In this document: piece after piece, positions 10,514 through 18,720 of the stretch
How the letters are laid out: each line of letters starts with the position of its first letter
Numbering within the stretch: the stretch's first letter is position 1
Origin: Legionella qingyii
GTDB lineage: Bacteria; Pseudomonadota; Gammaproteobacteria; Legionellales; Legionellaceae
DNA length: 64,000 nucleotides
Assembly (NCBI RefSeq): GCF_003184185.1
Contig: NZ_QHJG01000005.1
Coordinates: forward strand, 1-64,000
Direction of reading: 5' to 3'
The notes under the pieces: generated by a model
What the model was told of the DNA's origin: nothing
The model's database searches: none
The model's input: only the letters and a program-made list of their open reading frames with translations
Program-made: the position numbers and the translations under genes

Positions 10514-10627
10514 ATGAAAGTAAGAGCATCTGTAAAGCGAATTTGTCGCAATTGCAAGATTATTAAAAGAAGTGGCACTATACGGGTTATTTGTAAAGAT
10601 GCCAGGCACAAACAAAAGCAAGGTTAA
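10514..10627 (+). CDS. rpmJ: 50S ribosomal protein L36, zinc-binding form
   Basis: A 37-residue L36, starting [14 protein letters not shown]. It keeps the zinc ligand pattern C-x2-C-x12-C-x4-H, so this is the zinc-containing form. The ATG at 10514 follows GGAG/AGGA closely. It is the last spc gene. Confidence 0.95.
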
Positions 10628-10662
10628 TATCTGCTTGATTTAATTTTATAAAAATAGTATTC

Positions 10663-10682
10663 TTCTGTCCCTTTCGACAGAA
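10663..10682 (+). promoter_or_regulatory. Hairpin in the rpmJ-rpsM leader
   Basis: A perfect 7-bp stem, TTCTGTC at 10663-10669 with GACAGAA at 10676-10682, six-base loop, sits 22 bases before the rpsM start. In E. coli the leader at this place folds into the pseudoknot bound by S4. A similar role is inference; no U-run follows, so it is not a terminator. Confidence 0.45.
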
Positions 10683-10704
10683 CAAATAACGTTCGGAGAA
10701 GTTA

Positions 10705-11061
10705 ATGGCTCGTATTGCAGGAGTAAATATACCTGATCACAAACATGTTGTGATTGCTTTAACAGCAATATATGGTATTGGTAAACCTACATCCTTAAAA
10801 TTATGTTCGACAGTTGGTATTGAACCTTCTACAAAGGTTTCAGAACTATCAGATGCTCAACTTGAGTCTTTGAGAACAGAAATTGCAAAAATAACCGTGG
10901 AAGGTGATTTGCGTCGTGTTGTGACAATGAACATTAAACGCCTTATGGATCTAGGATGTTATCGTGGTCTAAGACACAGAAGAGGGTTGCCATTGCGAGG
11001 TCAACGTACGAAAACTAATGCTCGTACACGTAAAGGCCGCAGAAAGGGCACTACCGTTTGA
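10705..11061 (+). CDS. rpsM: 30S ribosomal protein S13
   Basis: S13, 118 residues, beginning [13 protein letters not shown] with the conserved YGIG motif and ending [22 protein letters not shown]. It bridges to the 50S subunit through L5 and contacts P-site tRNA. First gene of the alpha group; CGGAGAAG precedes the ATG. Confidence 0.97.
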   Translation: MARIAGVNIPDHKHVVIALTAIYGIGKPTSLKLCSTVGIEPSTKVSELSDAQLESLRTEIAKITVEGDLRRVVTMNIKRLMDLGCYRGLRHRRGLPLRGQRTKTNARTRKGRRKGTTV

Positions 11062-11082
11062 TTTTTCATGTAGGAAAGTAAG

Positions 11083-11481
11083 ATGGCAATAACTAAGTCA
11101 AAACAACAAAAAGTACGCAAGAAGGCAAAGCGTGTCGTATCTGATGGTATCGTTCACGTACATGCTTCTTTTAACAATACTATAGTGACCTTTACTGACA
11201 GGCAAGGTAATGCGCTGTGTTGGGCAACATCTGGTGGTTCAGGATTTAGAGGCTCAAGAAAGAGTACACCTTATGCTGCACAGGTTGCTACTGAGCGTGC
11301 TGCTGCTGTTGCAAAAGAATACGGTATGAAATCTGTGGCTGTATTTGTTCATGGTCCTGGCCCTGGAAGAGAGTCCACTATTCGTGAATTAATATCACAG
11401 GATTTTAAAATTGTTGAAATTACCGATGTTACAGGTATACCTCATAACGGGTGTAAGCCACCTAAAAAACGTCGTGTATAA
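11083..11481 (+). CDS. rpsK: 30S ribosomal protein S11
   Basis: S11, 132 residues, with [40 protein letters not shown] and the C-terminal [18 protein letters not shown]. It forms the platform near the Shine-Dalgarno helix. The N of HNGC is the site that forms isoaspartate in E. coli S11. Confidence 0.98.
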   Translation: MAITKSKQQKVRKKAKRVVSDGIVHVHASFNNTIVTFTDRQGNALCWATSGGSGFRGSRKSTPYAAQVATERAAAVAKEYGMKSVAVFVHGPGPGRESTIRELISQDFKIVEITDVTGIPHNGCKPPKKRRV

Positions 11482-11497
11482 GACTCAGGAGTAATTA

Positions 11498-12118
11498 ATG
11501 GCTAGATATCTTGGTCCAAAATGTAAGCTATCACGTCGTGAAGGTTGTGATTTATTACTTAAAAGTGGTGTCCGTGATCACAAGTCCAAATGTAAATCTG
11601 AAAAATTACCTGGACAACACGGTGACAAAAAACCACGCCTGAATGGTTATGGAATTCAGCTCAGAGAGAAACAAAAAATTAGAAGATTGTATGGTGTTCT
11701 TGAAAAGCAATTCCGTGGCTATTACAAAATGGCTGCTCGTATGAAAGGCGCAACAGGCGAAAATCTAATGTCTTTACTTGAAAGACGTTTGGATAATGTC
11801 GTGTATCGTATGGGTTTTGCGAGCACACGTGCTGAAGCACGTCAATTGGTTACGCACAAAGCCATACTTGTTAATGATAAAATAGTTAACGTTCCATCAT
11901 TTTTAGTAAAAGCTGGTGACGTGATATCTGTTCGACAAAGAGCACGAAGTCAGGGTCGTGTCCAAGCAGCTTTAGCTTTGTCTGAACAAAGAGCTCCATG
12001 TGATTGGATTACTGTAGATACATCTTCTTTCAAAGGAACATTCTCTACAGCACCAACGTTAACTGACTTATCTTCAGACTACAACGTAAACTTAGTTGTA
12101 GAACTTTACTCTAAGTAA
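11498..12118 (+). CDS. rpsD: 30S ribosomal protein S4
   Basis: S4, 206 residues, [16 protein letters not shown], the GQHG motif, and an S4 RNA-binding domain around [30 protein letters not shown]. It initiates 30S assembly and in E. coli represses the alpha operon. Cysteines at 9, 17 and 32 do not form the four-cysteine zinc site of some S4 proteins. Confidence 0.97.
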   Translation: MARYLGPKCKLSRREGCDLLLKSGVRDHKSKCKSEKLPGQHGDKKPRLNGYGIQLREKQKIRRLYGVLEKQFRGYYKMAARMKGATGENLMSLLERRLDNVVYRMGFASTRAEARQLVTHKAILVNDKIVNVPSFLVKAGDVISVRQRARSQGRVQAALALSEQRAPCDWITVDTSSFKGTFSTAPTLTDLSSDYNVNLVVELYSK

Positions 12119-12136
12119 GCTCGGAGAAATAGCTGA

Positions 12137-13129
12137 ATGTATACTGAAATCAATGAAATGTTGACACCTAATGTTCTTAAGGTCCAGGCAGAATCGCCCT
12201 ATAAAGCTAAAATAGTTTTAGAGCCTTTGGAGCGTGGCTTTGGTCATACTCTCGGCAATGCTTTGAGACGTATTTTGTTATCATCAATGCCAGGAAGTGC
12301 AATTACTGAAGCTTCGATTGAAGGTGTTCTACATGAATACAGCACGATTGAAGGTGTGCAAGAAGATGTCGTTGACATTTTACTGAACCTAAAATTAGTT
12401 GCAATTAAAATGTCAGTCGGTGAAGATGCTATTGTAACATTAAACAAGCAAGGTCCTTGTCAGGTTACCGCTGGAGATATTCAACTGACTCATGGATTAG
12501 AAATTATTAATCCTGAGCTCGTCATTGCTAATTTGAATGAAAAGGGCAAATTAAATATGACATTGAAAGTTGAACGAGGAATCGGATTTCACAGTACTGA
12601 TTCATTCATTAGACATTTCGATGATGAAGTAGAAAGAAAATCTGTTGGGAAGCTTAAAATTGATAATAGCTTCTCACCAGTTAAGAAAGTGGCTTATTAT
12701 GTTGATAGTGCTCGTGTAGAAAATCGTACTGACCTTGATAAGTTAACTATTGAATTAGAAACAAACGGAACTATTGATGCTGAAGAATCAATAAGGATTT
12801 CTGCAAGTATTCTTCAAAGACAACTTCATGCATTTGTTGATATGAAATTTGAAGAATCTCGATCTGATAATAAAGAACGCAATGATTTTGATCCTATTCT
12901 ATTACGTTCCGTCGATGATTTAGAGTTAACTGTTCGATCTGCAAATTGTTTGAAAGCAGAAAATATTCATTATATCGGCGATTTAGTGCAAAGAACTGAA
13001 AATGAACTCTTAAAAACACCTAATCTAGGTAAGAAATCTCTAACTGAAATTAAGGATGTTTTAGCTTCACGTTCATTATCGCTCGGTATGAAACTTGAGA
13101 ATTGGCCGCCAGCAAATCTTGGCGAATAA
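12137..13129 (+). CDS. rpoA: RNA polymerase alpha subunit
   Basis: A 330-residue alpha subunit. The N-terminal assembly domain (about 1-235) contains [26 protein letters not shown]. After an acidic linker, the C-terminal DNA- and activator-binding domain (about 250-320) has [18 protein letters not shown] and [22 protein letters not shown]. Embedded in the alpha operon between rpsD and rplQ, as in E. coli. Confidence 0.98.
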   Translation: MYTEINEMLTPNVLKVQAESPYKAKIVLEPLERGFGHTLGNALRRILLSSMPGSAITEASIEGVLHEYSTIEGVQEDVVDILLNLKLVAIKMSVGEDAIVTLNKQGPCQVTAGDIQLTHGLEIINPELVIANLNEKGKLNMTLKVERGIGFHSTDSFIRHFDDEVERKSVGKLKIDNSFSPVKKVAYYVDSARVENRTDLDKLTIELETNGTIDAEESIRISASILQRQLHAFVDMKFEESRSDNKERNDFDPILLRSVDDLELTVRSANCLKAENIHYIGDLVQRTENELLKTPNLGKKSLTEIKDVLASRSLSLGMKLENWPPANLGE

Positions 13130-13147
13130 TGTTTAGGAGTTTTGGTT

Positions 13148-13531
13148 ATGCGTCACCGTAATTCTGGCCGTAGTTTTGGCCGTACAAGTAGCCACAGAAA
13201 GGCTATGTTTGCAAACATGTGTTGTTCTTTAATTGAGCATGAGTTGATAAAAACAACTTTACCAAAAGCGAAGGATTTACGACGTTACATTGAACCTTTA
13301 ATTACTGTATCAAAGGTTGATTCAGTGGCTACACGCCGTCATGCGTTCGATATTCTAAGATCTAAATCAGCTGTTGGTAAATTATTTAAAGATTTAGGTC
13401 CACGTTTTGTTGAGCGTCCAGGTGGTTACGTACGTATCATCAAGTGTGGATTCAGAGATGGTGATAATGCGCCTATGGCTATTGTTGAGTTATTAGACAG
13501 ACCTTCTGTTAGTGACGAAACTGAAGAGTAA
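13148..13531 (+). CDS. rplQ: 50S ribosomal protein L17
   Basis: L17, 127 residues, from the ATG at 13148 ([24 protein letters not shown]); a TTG six bases earlier is not needed. Conserved [13 protein letters not shown] and [24 protein letters not shown]. It is the last gene of the ribosomal block and is followed by a terminator. Confidence 0.97.
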   Translation: MRHRNSGRSFGRTSSHRKAMFANMCCSLIEHELIKTTLPKAKDLRRYIEPLITVSKVDSVATRRHAFDILRSKSAVGKLFKDLGPRFVERPGGYVRIIKCGFRDGDNAPMAIVELLDRPSVSDETEE

Positions 13532-13550
13532 TTATTTTCCCCATGATTTG

Positions 13551-13574
13551 AAAACCCGCTTTAAGCGGGTTTTT
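13551..13574 (+). terminator. Rho-independent terminator of the ribosomal block
   Basis: AAAACCCGC at 13551-13559 pairs with GCGGGTTTT at 13565-13573 around a five-base loop, and the U-run follows at once. It lies 20 bases after the rplQ stop and closes the tuf-to-rplQ transcript. Confidence 0.92.
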
Positions 13575-14065
13575 GTTCTATAAGGATTTAATGAAGACTT
13601 CATCGCAAGTTTCCTACTTATCTAATAGCCTCAGTAAAGAACTAATTATTCCTCTTTCTCTTTTGACAGTACGGCACACTCCTTTCCAGTGTACAATTTT
13701 GTGTATCGTGTATTTGATTGCAACTCAAATTTGCAGATACTAATGAATTAGCGATTATATGTATTATTCCTATTCTATGTGTGTTGACATGCAAATCTTG
13801 GGATTATGAGGGCGTTATCCACAAACGCTGGCCCGATTTATTCTCGTAATGCTCAGGATCCAACAACAATTATATGAGAAGGCTATTGGCAATAGTAGCG
13901 TTGGAGAATGGGACTGTTTCCATACACGTCGCATGAATTTAGGGGGAGTGGGGAGCTATCTGCAACCGCCGTCGCACTGGTGTTATTCCTCGACATCCAG
14001 ATCCAACTGCAATTACACGAGAATGCAGGAGCCATTGTATGGTAATTGGCTCCCTATTTCCTGAT
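13575..14065. other. Gene-free stretch after the ribosomal block
   Basis: Nothing could be assigned. A 71-codon open frame at 13849-14064 has no convincing ribosome site and a composition rich in Ser, Tyr, Cys and Trp, so I do not call it. No tRNA, repeat pair or insertion-sequence end was found. A TTGACA at 13784-13789 has no good -10 at normal spacing. Confidence 0.5.
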
Positions 14066-14266
14066 TCATTGTAACAATATTTTTTTTGCATCTTCAACTA
14101 GCTTGGAAATGGCCAGCAGATCACGATCCATTTCCACTTCATAAGCTTCGCCCCTAGCCTGGCCATGGTTCTTATATAAAGCTAAGTTCGCACCTAAACC
14201 AGCAACAAGTTTGCCATGGACAAAGGCAGATTCATGTTTACTTGAAAGGCGATTGTAAAATTGAAA
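14066..14266 (-). pseudogene. C-terminal remnant of the F-box-like gene, beyond an in-frame stop
   Basis: Beyond the TGA at 14267-14269 the same minus-strand frame stays open for 66 codons, down to a stop at 14066-14068. The translation reads like real protein (for example HGKLVAGLGANLALYKNHG, ending LVEDAKKILLQ). It is probably the original C-terminus of the upstream gene, cut off by one nonsense change such as TGG or CGA to TGA. Dot/Icm substrates normally carry their secretion signal in this part of the protein. Confidence 0.6.
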
Positions 14267-15346
14267 TCATCTCCTGAACTCATTAAAATGAAGAGGGAGT
14301 GGGTCAAAGGGGCGGTTTTCCTCGCAAATACGTTGTAAAAGCCACATCTCTTCACCCTGAGCTTTCCCAACTTCTTTGCACCAATAAGTATGAGCATCAT
14401 CTACTTTCCCATTCCTATCAGCCTCAACATAGAGCCTTTCACATGTTCTATAGTGATTAATCAGTTTAAATCCAGTACGACTATCACGATAATGTACGCC
14501 CTCGTGTTCAAATTGAATTCCATCGCGTTGCAAAGAGTATTGTAAGGTTTTGGCAATCAGTTGATGTTCTGCATCATTCGAACGGCGTCCGGAATTATTC
14601 TCCATGGAGTCGAAGAGCTCATGGAGTTGATCCCACTGTTCTGAACTTGGGTTCACATGAAGTTTCCTGACTTCCCTCGTTTTACGATTCGCATAATAAA
14701 AATGGACTTCATTCTTATCGTCTTGATAATAAATAATCCCATCCGGATTTTCTAATAGGGGGAAGGTAATTTTATGTTTGTTTCGGAAGTTTTTGGTTTT
14801 AAATTCAATAATTCCTTGGAAATCCTCGCCCGCTACTAATAAAGGGTCACGGTCTAATTTAATTAAATCAGCCCCACCTGTACCCATCTCAGCAGATTGC
14901 TGCTCGCATGTTGCTGCAAATTTCGGTGGAATATAGGGTATGATTTGATTTTTCATGTCCGAATCACAGAGAAATAGGATGAGTTGATAGGCGGATACCT
15001 GATAAAAATTCCTTTGGCGAGGGTCTGTGACGTGCCCTTTATCAAATAAGACGTCAGGTTTCCTTTTTGCAATTAAGATTATACCCGCCACATCCCCTTG
15101 TACCACACACATCCTGGCTTTGAGGGCTAAAGCGATGTCTAAGTTAGGTTTGAATAAATTATAGGTTGTTATGGATGATTGCGCTAAATTTGATAAATCT
15201 TGAATGGATAAATAACCAGCAATTTCTCCCTCAATCTCTTTGGATAAGAATTTAAAATCATTGCTTGGGTCTCTTGGAGTTAAGGAGAGCTTTTGTTTAC
15301 TACCTACCATAATATTGCCTGCCCAATCATTAATTACAGCGACCAT
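14267..15346 (-). CDS. F-box-like protein, putative Dot/Icm effector, probably truncated
   Basis: A 359-residue protein. Residues about 34-68 (LSKEIEGEIAGYL, then IQDLSNLAQ) fit an F-box, a eukaryotic module that recruits SKP1 of SCF ubiquitin ligases and is known in Legionella effectors. The next part (GHVTDPRQRNFYQVSAYQL, about residues 105-125) resembles a segment I recall from other Legionella effector-like proteins. No enzymatic motif was seen. The frame continues for 66 codons past the stop, so this is probably a nonsense-truncated allele. It stands alone on the minus strand between rplQ and ssb. The effector role is inference from the domain and host genus. Confidence 0.6.
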   Translation of the reverse strand: MVAVINDWAGNIMVGSKQKLSLTPRDPSNDFKFLSKEIEGEIAGYLSIQDLSNLAQSSITTYNLFKPNLDIALALKARMCVVQGDVAGIILIAKRKPDVLFDKGHVTDPRQRNFYQVSAYQLILFLCDSDMKNQIIPYIPPKFAATCEQQSAEMGTGGADLIKLDRDPLLVAGEDFQGIIEFKTKNFRNKHKITFPLLENPDGIIYYQDDKNEVHFYYANRKTREVRKLHVNPSSEQWDQLHELFDSMENNSGRRSNDAEHQLIAKTLQYSLQRDGIQFEHEGVHYRDSRTGFKLINHYRTCERLYVEADRNGKVDDAHTYWCKEVGKAQGEEMWLLQRICEENRPFDPLPLHFNEFRR

Positions 15347-15751
15347 TAAATATACATGTGCAATTGCATTCTGTCCATTTGATAACCACGCCGAGCTTCC
15401 TCCTTTTACATAAGAGAGCGCAAAATAAATGAACCAAGGTTAGTTTGTCCAGCAATATTGATGTCCTTTCACCTGGTTCATTACTCTTAAAATCGATGTT
15501 ATTCAAAATGATTGCAAATTAAATGTCACAAGGGCTGATTCACGTTTTAGCGCTATAGCGAAGAAGAGGTTCGCAAAGGATGACATGAATTTGAAGAGGA
15601 ATATTGTGTTATATAATTAGCTCGGGGAATATGAAGTGGTTTAACGAAAACTGAATTGTGATTATATTGGGTTCATTAACAAAAGCATTCCTGGGTTTCG
15701 CTTCCCTGCACCCAGGCTACAATTAGTTTAAATAACTTATTTTTAATTGCT
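15347..15751. other. Gene-free stretch between the F-box-like gene and ssb
   Basis: No gene seen. It holds a short palindromic repeat at 15690-15722 (listed separately) and a weak inverted repeat, ATGAACCAAGGT at 15429-15440 with ACCTGGTTCAT at 15471-15481. The rest is AT-rich without recognised signals. Confidence 0.5.
15690..15722. repeat. Short palindromic intergenic repeat (CCTGGGT family), copy 1
   Basis: CCTGGGT at 15690-15696 pairs with ACCCAGG at 15710-15716, followed by CTAC. The same core ACCCAGGCTA recurs at 20261-20340 and 34357-34402, always between genes. It is 30-40 bases after the ssb stop on the opposite strand, so it may also act as a transcript end. Confidence 0.65.
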
Positions 15752-16225
15752 TTAGAATGGAACGTCATCATCTAGCTGGTCAAAAGCATCTTGTGGTACT
15801 TGCATAGGTTGCTGTCTTGTAGCATTTTGGTTGCTTGGTGTAAATTGGGCTTGTGGCATCTCATCAAAACTGGATGATGCAGCCCCTCCTTTACTGTCTA
15901 GCATTTGAATGTCATTAGCTACAATCTCAGTAGTGTATCTATCTTGACCTTGCTGATCTTGCCACTTTCTTGTTCTTAAACTGCCTTCTATATAGAGCTT
16001 AGATCCTTTGCGTACGTATTCACCAGCGATTTCACCTAAGCGGTTAAAACAGACTACACGATGCCATTCGGTCCGCTCTTGCTTTTCGCCGGTTGCTTTA
16101 TCCTTCCATGCTTCACTGGTGGCAATTGATAGTGTCGTGACTGCATTGCCATTTGGTAAGTAACGTACGTCAGGGTCAACGCCTACGTTGCCAATTAGGA
16201 TGACTTTATTTATACCACGTGCCAT
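15752..16225 (-). CDS. ssb: Single-stranded DNA-binding protein
   Basis: SSB, 157 residues. The N-terminal OB-fold (1-110) starts [21 protein letters not shown] and has [29 protein letters not shown] Gln/Pro/Asn-rich linker follows, and the C-terminal tip DDDVPF is the partner-binding peptide that recruits replication and repair proteins. The length is normal. A GGAG site precedes the ATG. Confidence 0.96.
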   Translation of the reverse strand: MARGINKVILIGNVGVDPDVRYLPNGNAVTTLSIATSEAWKDKATGEKQERTEWHRVVCFNRLGEIAGEYVRKGSKLYIEGSLRTRKWQDQQGQDRYTTEIVANDIQMLDSKGGAASSSFDEMPQAQFTPSNQNATRQQPMQVPQDAFDQLDDDVPF

Positions 16226-16354
16226 TTTTGATCTCCTGTATGCGAAAGTTAGGAGAAGAGTATACCTAATTTATATATCCCTTGCACGGATGTGTTGAAA
16301 TAGAGCGCGGTTAACAAGGTTAATATATGAGGTAAGCTTAGAGTCAAACACAGG

Positions 16355-16978
16355 TTAATCAAAAAGGGTTTTATCCGAGCTTGAAACAAGTTCATACAGG
16401 CGTGTAATTTGTTTCTGGGTCACCCTATGGGTTGAAAGTGGTGGCAGGAGGGCTAAGTCAAAAAAATCAATTTCAGAAATTTCCAGATTTTCTTTTGCTG
16501 TCCCAGACAAGATTTCACAATGGAAGAAACATTTATAGGTATGAGGCCATTGTAGTGGATGATCATGTTTTTGTTTATCCCATAATGCAAGCAGTCGGAT
16601 TACAGAAACATCAAAGCCTGTTTCTTCCTTTGCTTCTCTGATTACTGATTCTGATGCGGATTCATTTGTTTCCGCCCAACCACCAGGTAAGGTCCATAGC
16701 CCATCTGAGCGTTCTTTAACTAATAGTATTTTATTATTTTGTAGAATAAAAGCACGAACATCTATTTTAGGCGTGGCATATCCTTGTTCTAATGAAAAGA
16801 TCTGTTTTATCTCCGAGAGTGGAGTATCTGAATATTTCGCCATAAATTCAGAAGCAATCTCCCGAAGTCTTAAATAACGTTCTTTATCAAATTCATTTTT
16901 TGAATAGCATAGTCCATTTTGAGCAATAGCTTGGATTTCTGTGATATATTTTAGCCAACTAAAATCAACTTTAGACAT
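16355..16978 (-). CDS. Nudix hydrolase with N-terminal Nudix-associated domain
   Basis: A 207-residue protein. Residues about 5-65 match the helical N-terminal domain found in YjhB-like Nudix enzymes (IAQNGLCYSKNEFDKERYxRLREIA). The Nudix box is complete: G-x5-E-x7-REA-K-EE-T-G-F near residues 98-120. Such enzymes split nucleoside diphosphates linked to another moiety; the substrate cannot be told. It is transcribed away from the MerR-QueF gene, with 92 bases between the two starts, so both could respond to the same operator. Confidence 0.85.
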   Translation of the reverse strand: MSKVDFSWLKYITEIQAIAQNGLCYSKNEFDKERYLRLREIASEFMAKYSDTPLSEIKQIFSLEQGYATPKIDVRAFILQNNKILLVKERSDGLWTLPGGWAETNESASESVIREAKEETGFDVSVIRLLALWDKQKHDHPLQWPHTYKCFFHCEILSGTAKENLEISEIDFFDLALLPPLSTHRVTQKQITRLYELVSSSDKTLFD

Positions 16979-17018
16979 AATGTATTATCCCTATAGAATG
17001 TTATTTTCATTTTATCTA

Positions 17019-17049
17019 TTGACTCTCACGTAACGTGATAGTTTAAAAT
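17019..17049 (+). promoter_or_regulatory. MerR-type promoter with operator dyad
   Basis: TTGACT at 17019-17024 and TAAAAT at 17044-17049 are separated by 19 bases, the over-long spacing typical of MerR-family targets. Inside the spacer is a perfect dyad, TCACGT (17026-17031), A, ACGTGA (17033-17038). The start codon of the MerR-QueF gene follows at 17071 after AGGAGAAG, so autoregulation is likely. The sequence is seen; regulation is inferred from how the MerR family works. Confidence 0.7.
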
Positions 17050-17070
17050 TCGTCTTCAGGAGAAGATTGA

Positions 17071-18321
17071 ATGAAATATTACCAAATAAAAGAGATTAGC
17101 CAAATGACCTCATTAACAATTAGGTCATTACAATATTATGATGAGATTGGTTTATTAAAACCAACAAAACGTTCCATGAGTGGCTATCGTCTTTATTCTG
17201 AAATGGATTTAATACGATTACAACAGATTACCACGTTAAAGTTTTTGGGTTTTTCTTTATCGACCATCAAAAAGATTACAGAAAATCCAAATTTTGATGT
17301 GATGGCATCCATTGGCATACAAGCACGCGAATTAACTGAGAAAGCTGCGCGGATTAATGAAGCGGCTTCTTTGCTTACTTACATTTCCAGCCAAATGGAA
17401 ATGGATCAGCCGGTAAATTGGAAAAGTACTGCAAAAATTATAGAAATATTGGAGTTAAATACAATGAATGATCACGTTCTGCAGAAATATCAATCTGAAG
17501 CTGCAAAATCTGAATTAGGGAAAAAATCTGCATATGATGATACGTATAACCCGGATCGGTTATACCCCATTCCGAGAACAGGCAAGCGACAGGAAATTGG
17601 AGTTGATCCAATGCAATTACCTTTTTATGGCTTTGATTGTTGGAATCACTATGAAGTTTCCTGGCTTAATGCTAAAGGAAAGCCTATGATCGCAATTGCG
17701 GAATTATTTTATGATTGCAGCTCACCTAATCTGATCGAGTCAAAATCATTAAAACTTTATTTTAATTCATTCAACAACACTCGAATTCAAAATGTTGAAG
17801 AATTAGAAAATATGATTAAAAAAGATTTACAAGAACGTGTTGGTGCGGAAGTTTGGGTGAAGATTCATCTTTTAGAGGCAACCAATCAGTTTGCGGTACA
17901 ACCGTCTTTAATGGGGGAGTCACTGGATCATCTTGATATAGAGTGTTCTGTATATCTTGTTGAGCCCTCATTTCTCACTACAAGTGATGAACTAGTAGAA
18001 GAGACATTATGCTCCAATCTACTGAAGTCAAATTGCCTGGTCACCAACCAGCCTGATTGGGGAAGTGTGCAAATTGCTTATAAAGGAAAAAAAATTAATC
18101 GCGCAGGTTTATTGAAATATCTTGTTTCATATCGAAATCATAACGAGTTTCATGAACAATGCATTGAACGGATATTTGTTGATATTATGAACTATTGTAA
18201 ACCCGAACAGTTGACTGTATATGGTCGTTACACAAGACGAGGTGGTTTGGATATCAATCCTTATCGTTCTACGGAAAAGACTTCATTTGCAGATAAAAAT
18301 TTGCGCTTGGTTCGTCAATAA
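17071..18321 (+). CDS. queF: Fusion of a MerR-family regulator to QueF (preQ0 reductase)
   Basis: One uninterrupted 416-residue frame. Residues 1-131 are a MerR regulator: winged helix-turn-helix (YYQIKEISQMTSLTIRSLQYYDEIGLL, GYRLYSE) and a dimerisation helix (about 75-115). Residues 132-416 are a full-length QueF of the long, two-module type (E. coli QueF has 282 residues). QueF reduces 7-cyano-7-deazaguanine to 7-aminomethyl-7-deazaguanine with NADPH for tRNA queuosine. Active-site residues are present: ESKSLK (223-228), Cys322 and Asp329 in KSNCLVTNQPDW, and HNEFHEQ. The QueF part begins at Met132 (ATG 17464), which has GGAG at 17451-17454, so a separate QueF may also be made. A MerR-type promoter lies upstream. 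Confidence 0.9.
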   Translation: MKYYQIKEISQMTSLTIRSLQYYDEIGLLKPTKRSMSGYRLYSEMDLIRLQQITTLKFLGFSLSTIKKITENPNFDVMASIGIQARELTEKAARINEAASLLTYISSQMEMDQPVNWKSTAKIIEILELNTMNDHVLQKYQSEAAKSELGKKSAYDDTYNPDRLYPIPRTGKRQEIGVDPMQLPFYGFDCWNHYEVSWLNAKGKPMIAIAELFYDCSSPNLIESKSLKLYFNSFNNTRIQNVEELENMIKKDLQERVGAEVWVKIHLLEATNQFAVQPSLMGESLDHLDIECSVYLVEPSFLTTSDELVEETLCSNLLKSNCLVTNQPDWGSVQIAYKGKKINRAGLLKYLVSYRNHNEFHEQCIERIFVDIMNYCKPEQLTVYGRYTRRGGLDINPYRSTEKTSFADKNLRLVRQ

Positions 18322-18328
18322 TAAAATC

Positions 18329-18385
18329 ACTACTTAGTAGATTTGAGTTATCCATAAAGTTAACTCAAATCGGAACATAAGTAGT
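18329..18385. repeat. 57-base imperfect inverted repeat after queF
   Basis: GATTTGAGTTA (18340-18350) pairs perfectly with TAACTCAAATC (18361-18371) around a ten-base loop. An outer pair, ACTACTTA (18329-18336) with TAAGTAGT (18378-18385), extends it. It starts eight bases after the queF stop, so it may end or protect that mRNA, although no U-run follows. Confidence 0.6.
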
Positions 18386-18453
18386 ATCATGACAAAAAAA
18401 TTTTTGGCAAGATCCTTATCTTACTGGATTTGAAACAACAGTTAATACAGTCA

Positions 18454-18577
18454 CAGGACTTACGAAAAATCCCAATCTCTTCGTTAAAAAATGATTTTAA
18501 TTCGGTTATTTAGTATATCTAAATTCCCTCATTAAAAACATTTTTTGCCTCGACCTTGGCGTTTTTCGTAAGTCCTG
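18454..18577. mobile_element. MITE-like non-coding element with 16-bp terminal inverted repeats
   Basis: CAGGACTTACGAAAAA at 18454-18469 is the exact inverse of TTTTTCGTAAGTCCTG at 18562-18577; the match extends to about 22 bases with two mismatches. The element is flanked on both sides by AGTCA (18449-18453 and 18578-18582), a 5-bp target-site duplication. The 124 bases carry no transposase, so it would need one supplied from elsewhere. The parent insertion-sequence family cannot be named from this window. Confidence 0.8.
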
Positions 18578-18720
18578 AGTCAATGGAAATCAAATGACAG
18601 TTCACGAAACAATTTTTACGTTTTTTCTGGAAACTAGGAACGTGATCATGGAGTGATAGGGGGTTATGACGTTTTAGAAGCGAAGAAGAGATAATTATCA
18701 CCCCGTTATACCCCCTTTTT

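Larger units (their letters stand above)
18322..18720. other. Gene-free stretch holding an inverted repeat and a MITE-like element
   Basis: No gene. It contains the structured repeat at 18329-18385 and the 124-base element at 18454-18577 (both listed). Near yajR, GGGGGTTATGACG at 18659-18671 is nearly complementary to CGTTATACCCCC at 18704-18715, which may form a long-loop structure after the yajR stop, though no clear U-run follows. Confidence 0.5.

Noticed and set aside
11498..12118. Zinc site in S4
   Set aside because: Cys9, Cys17 and Cys32 do not reproduce the four-cysteine spacing of zinc-binding S4 proteins.
13849..14064. 71-codon plus-strand open frame in the spacer after rplQ
   Set aside because: No convincing ribosome site, odd composition, no similarity that I recognise, and close to the real minus-strand coding tail.
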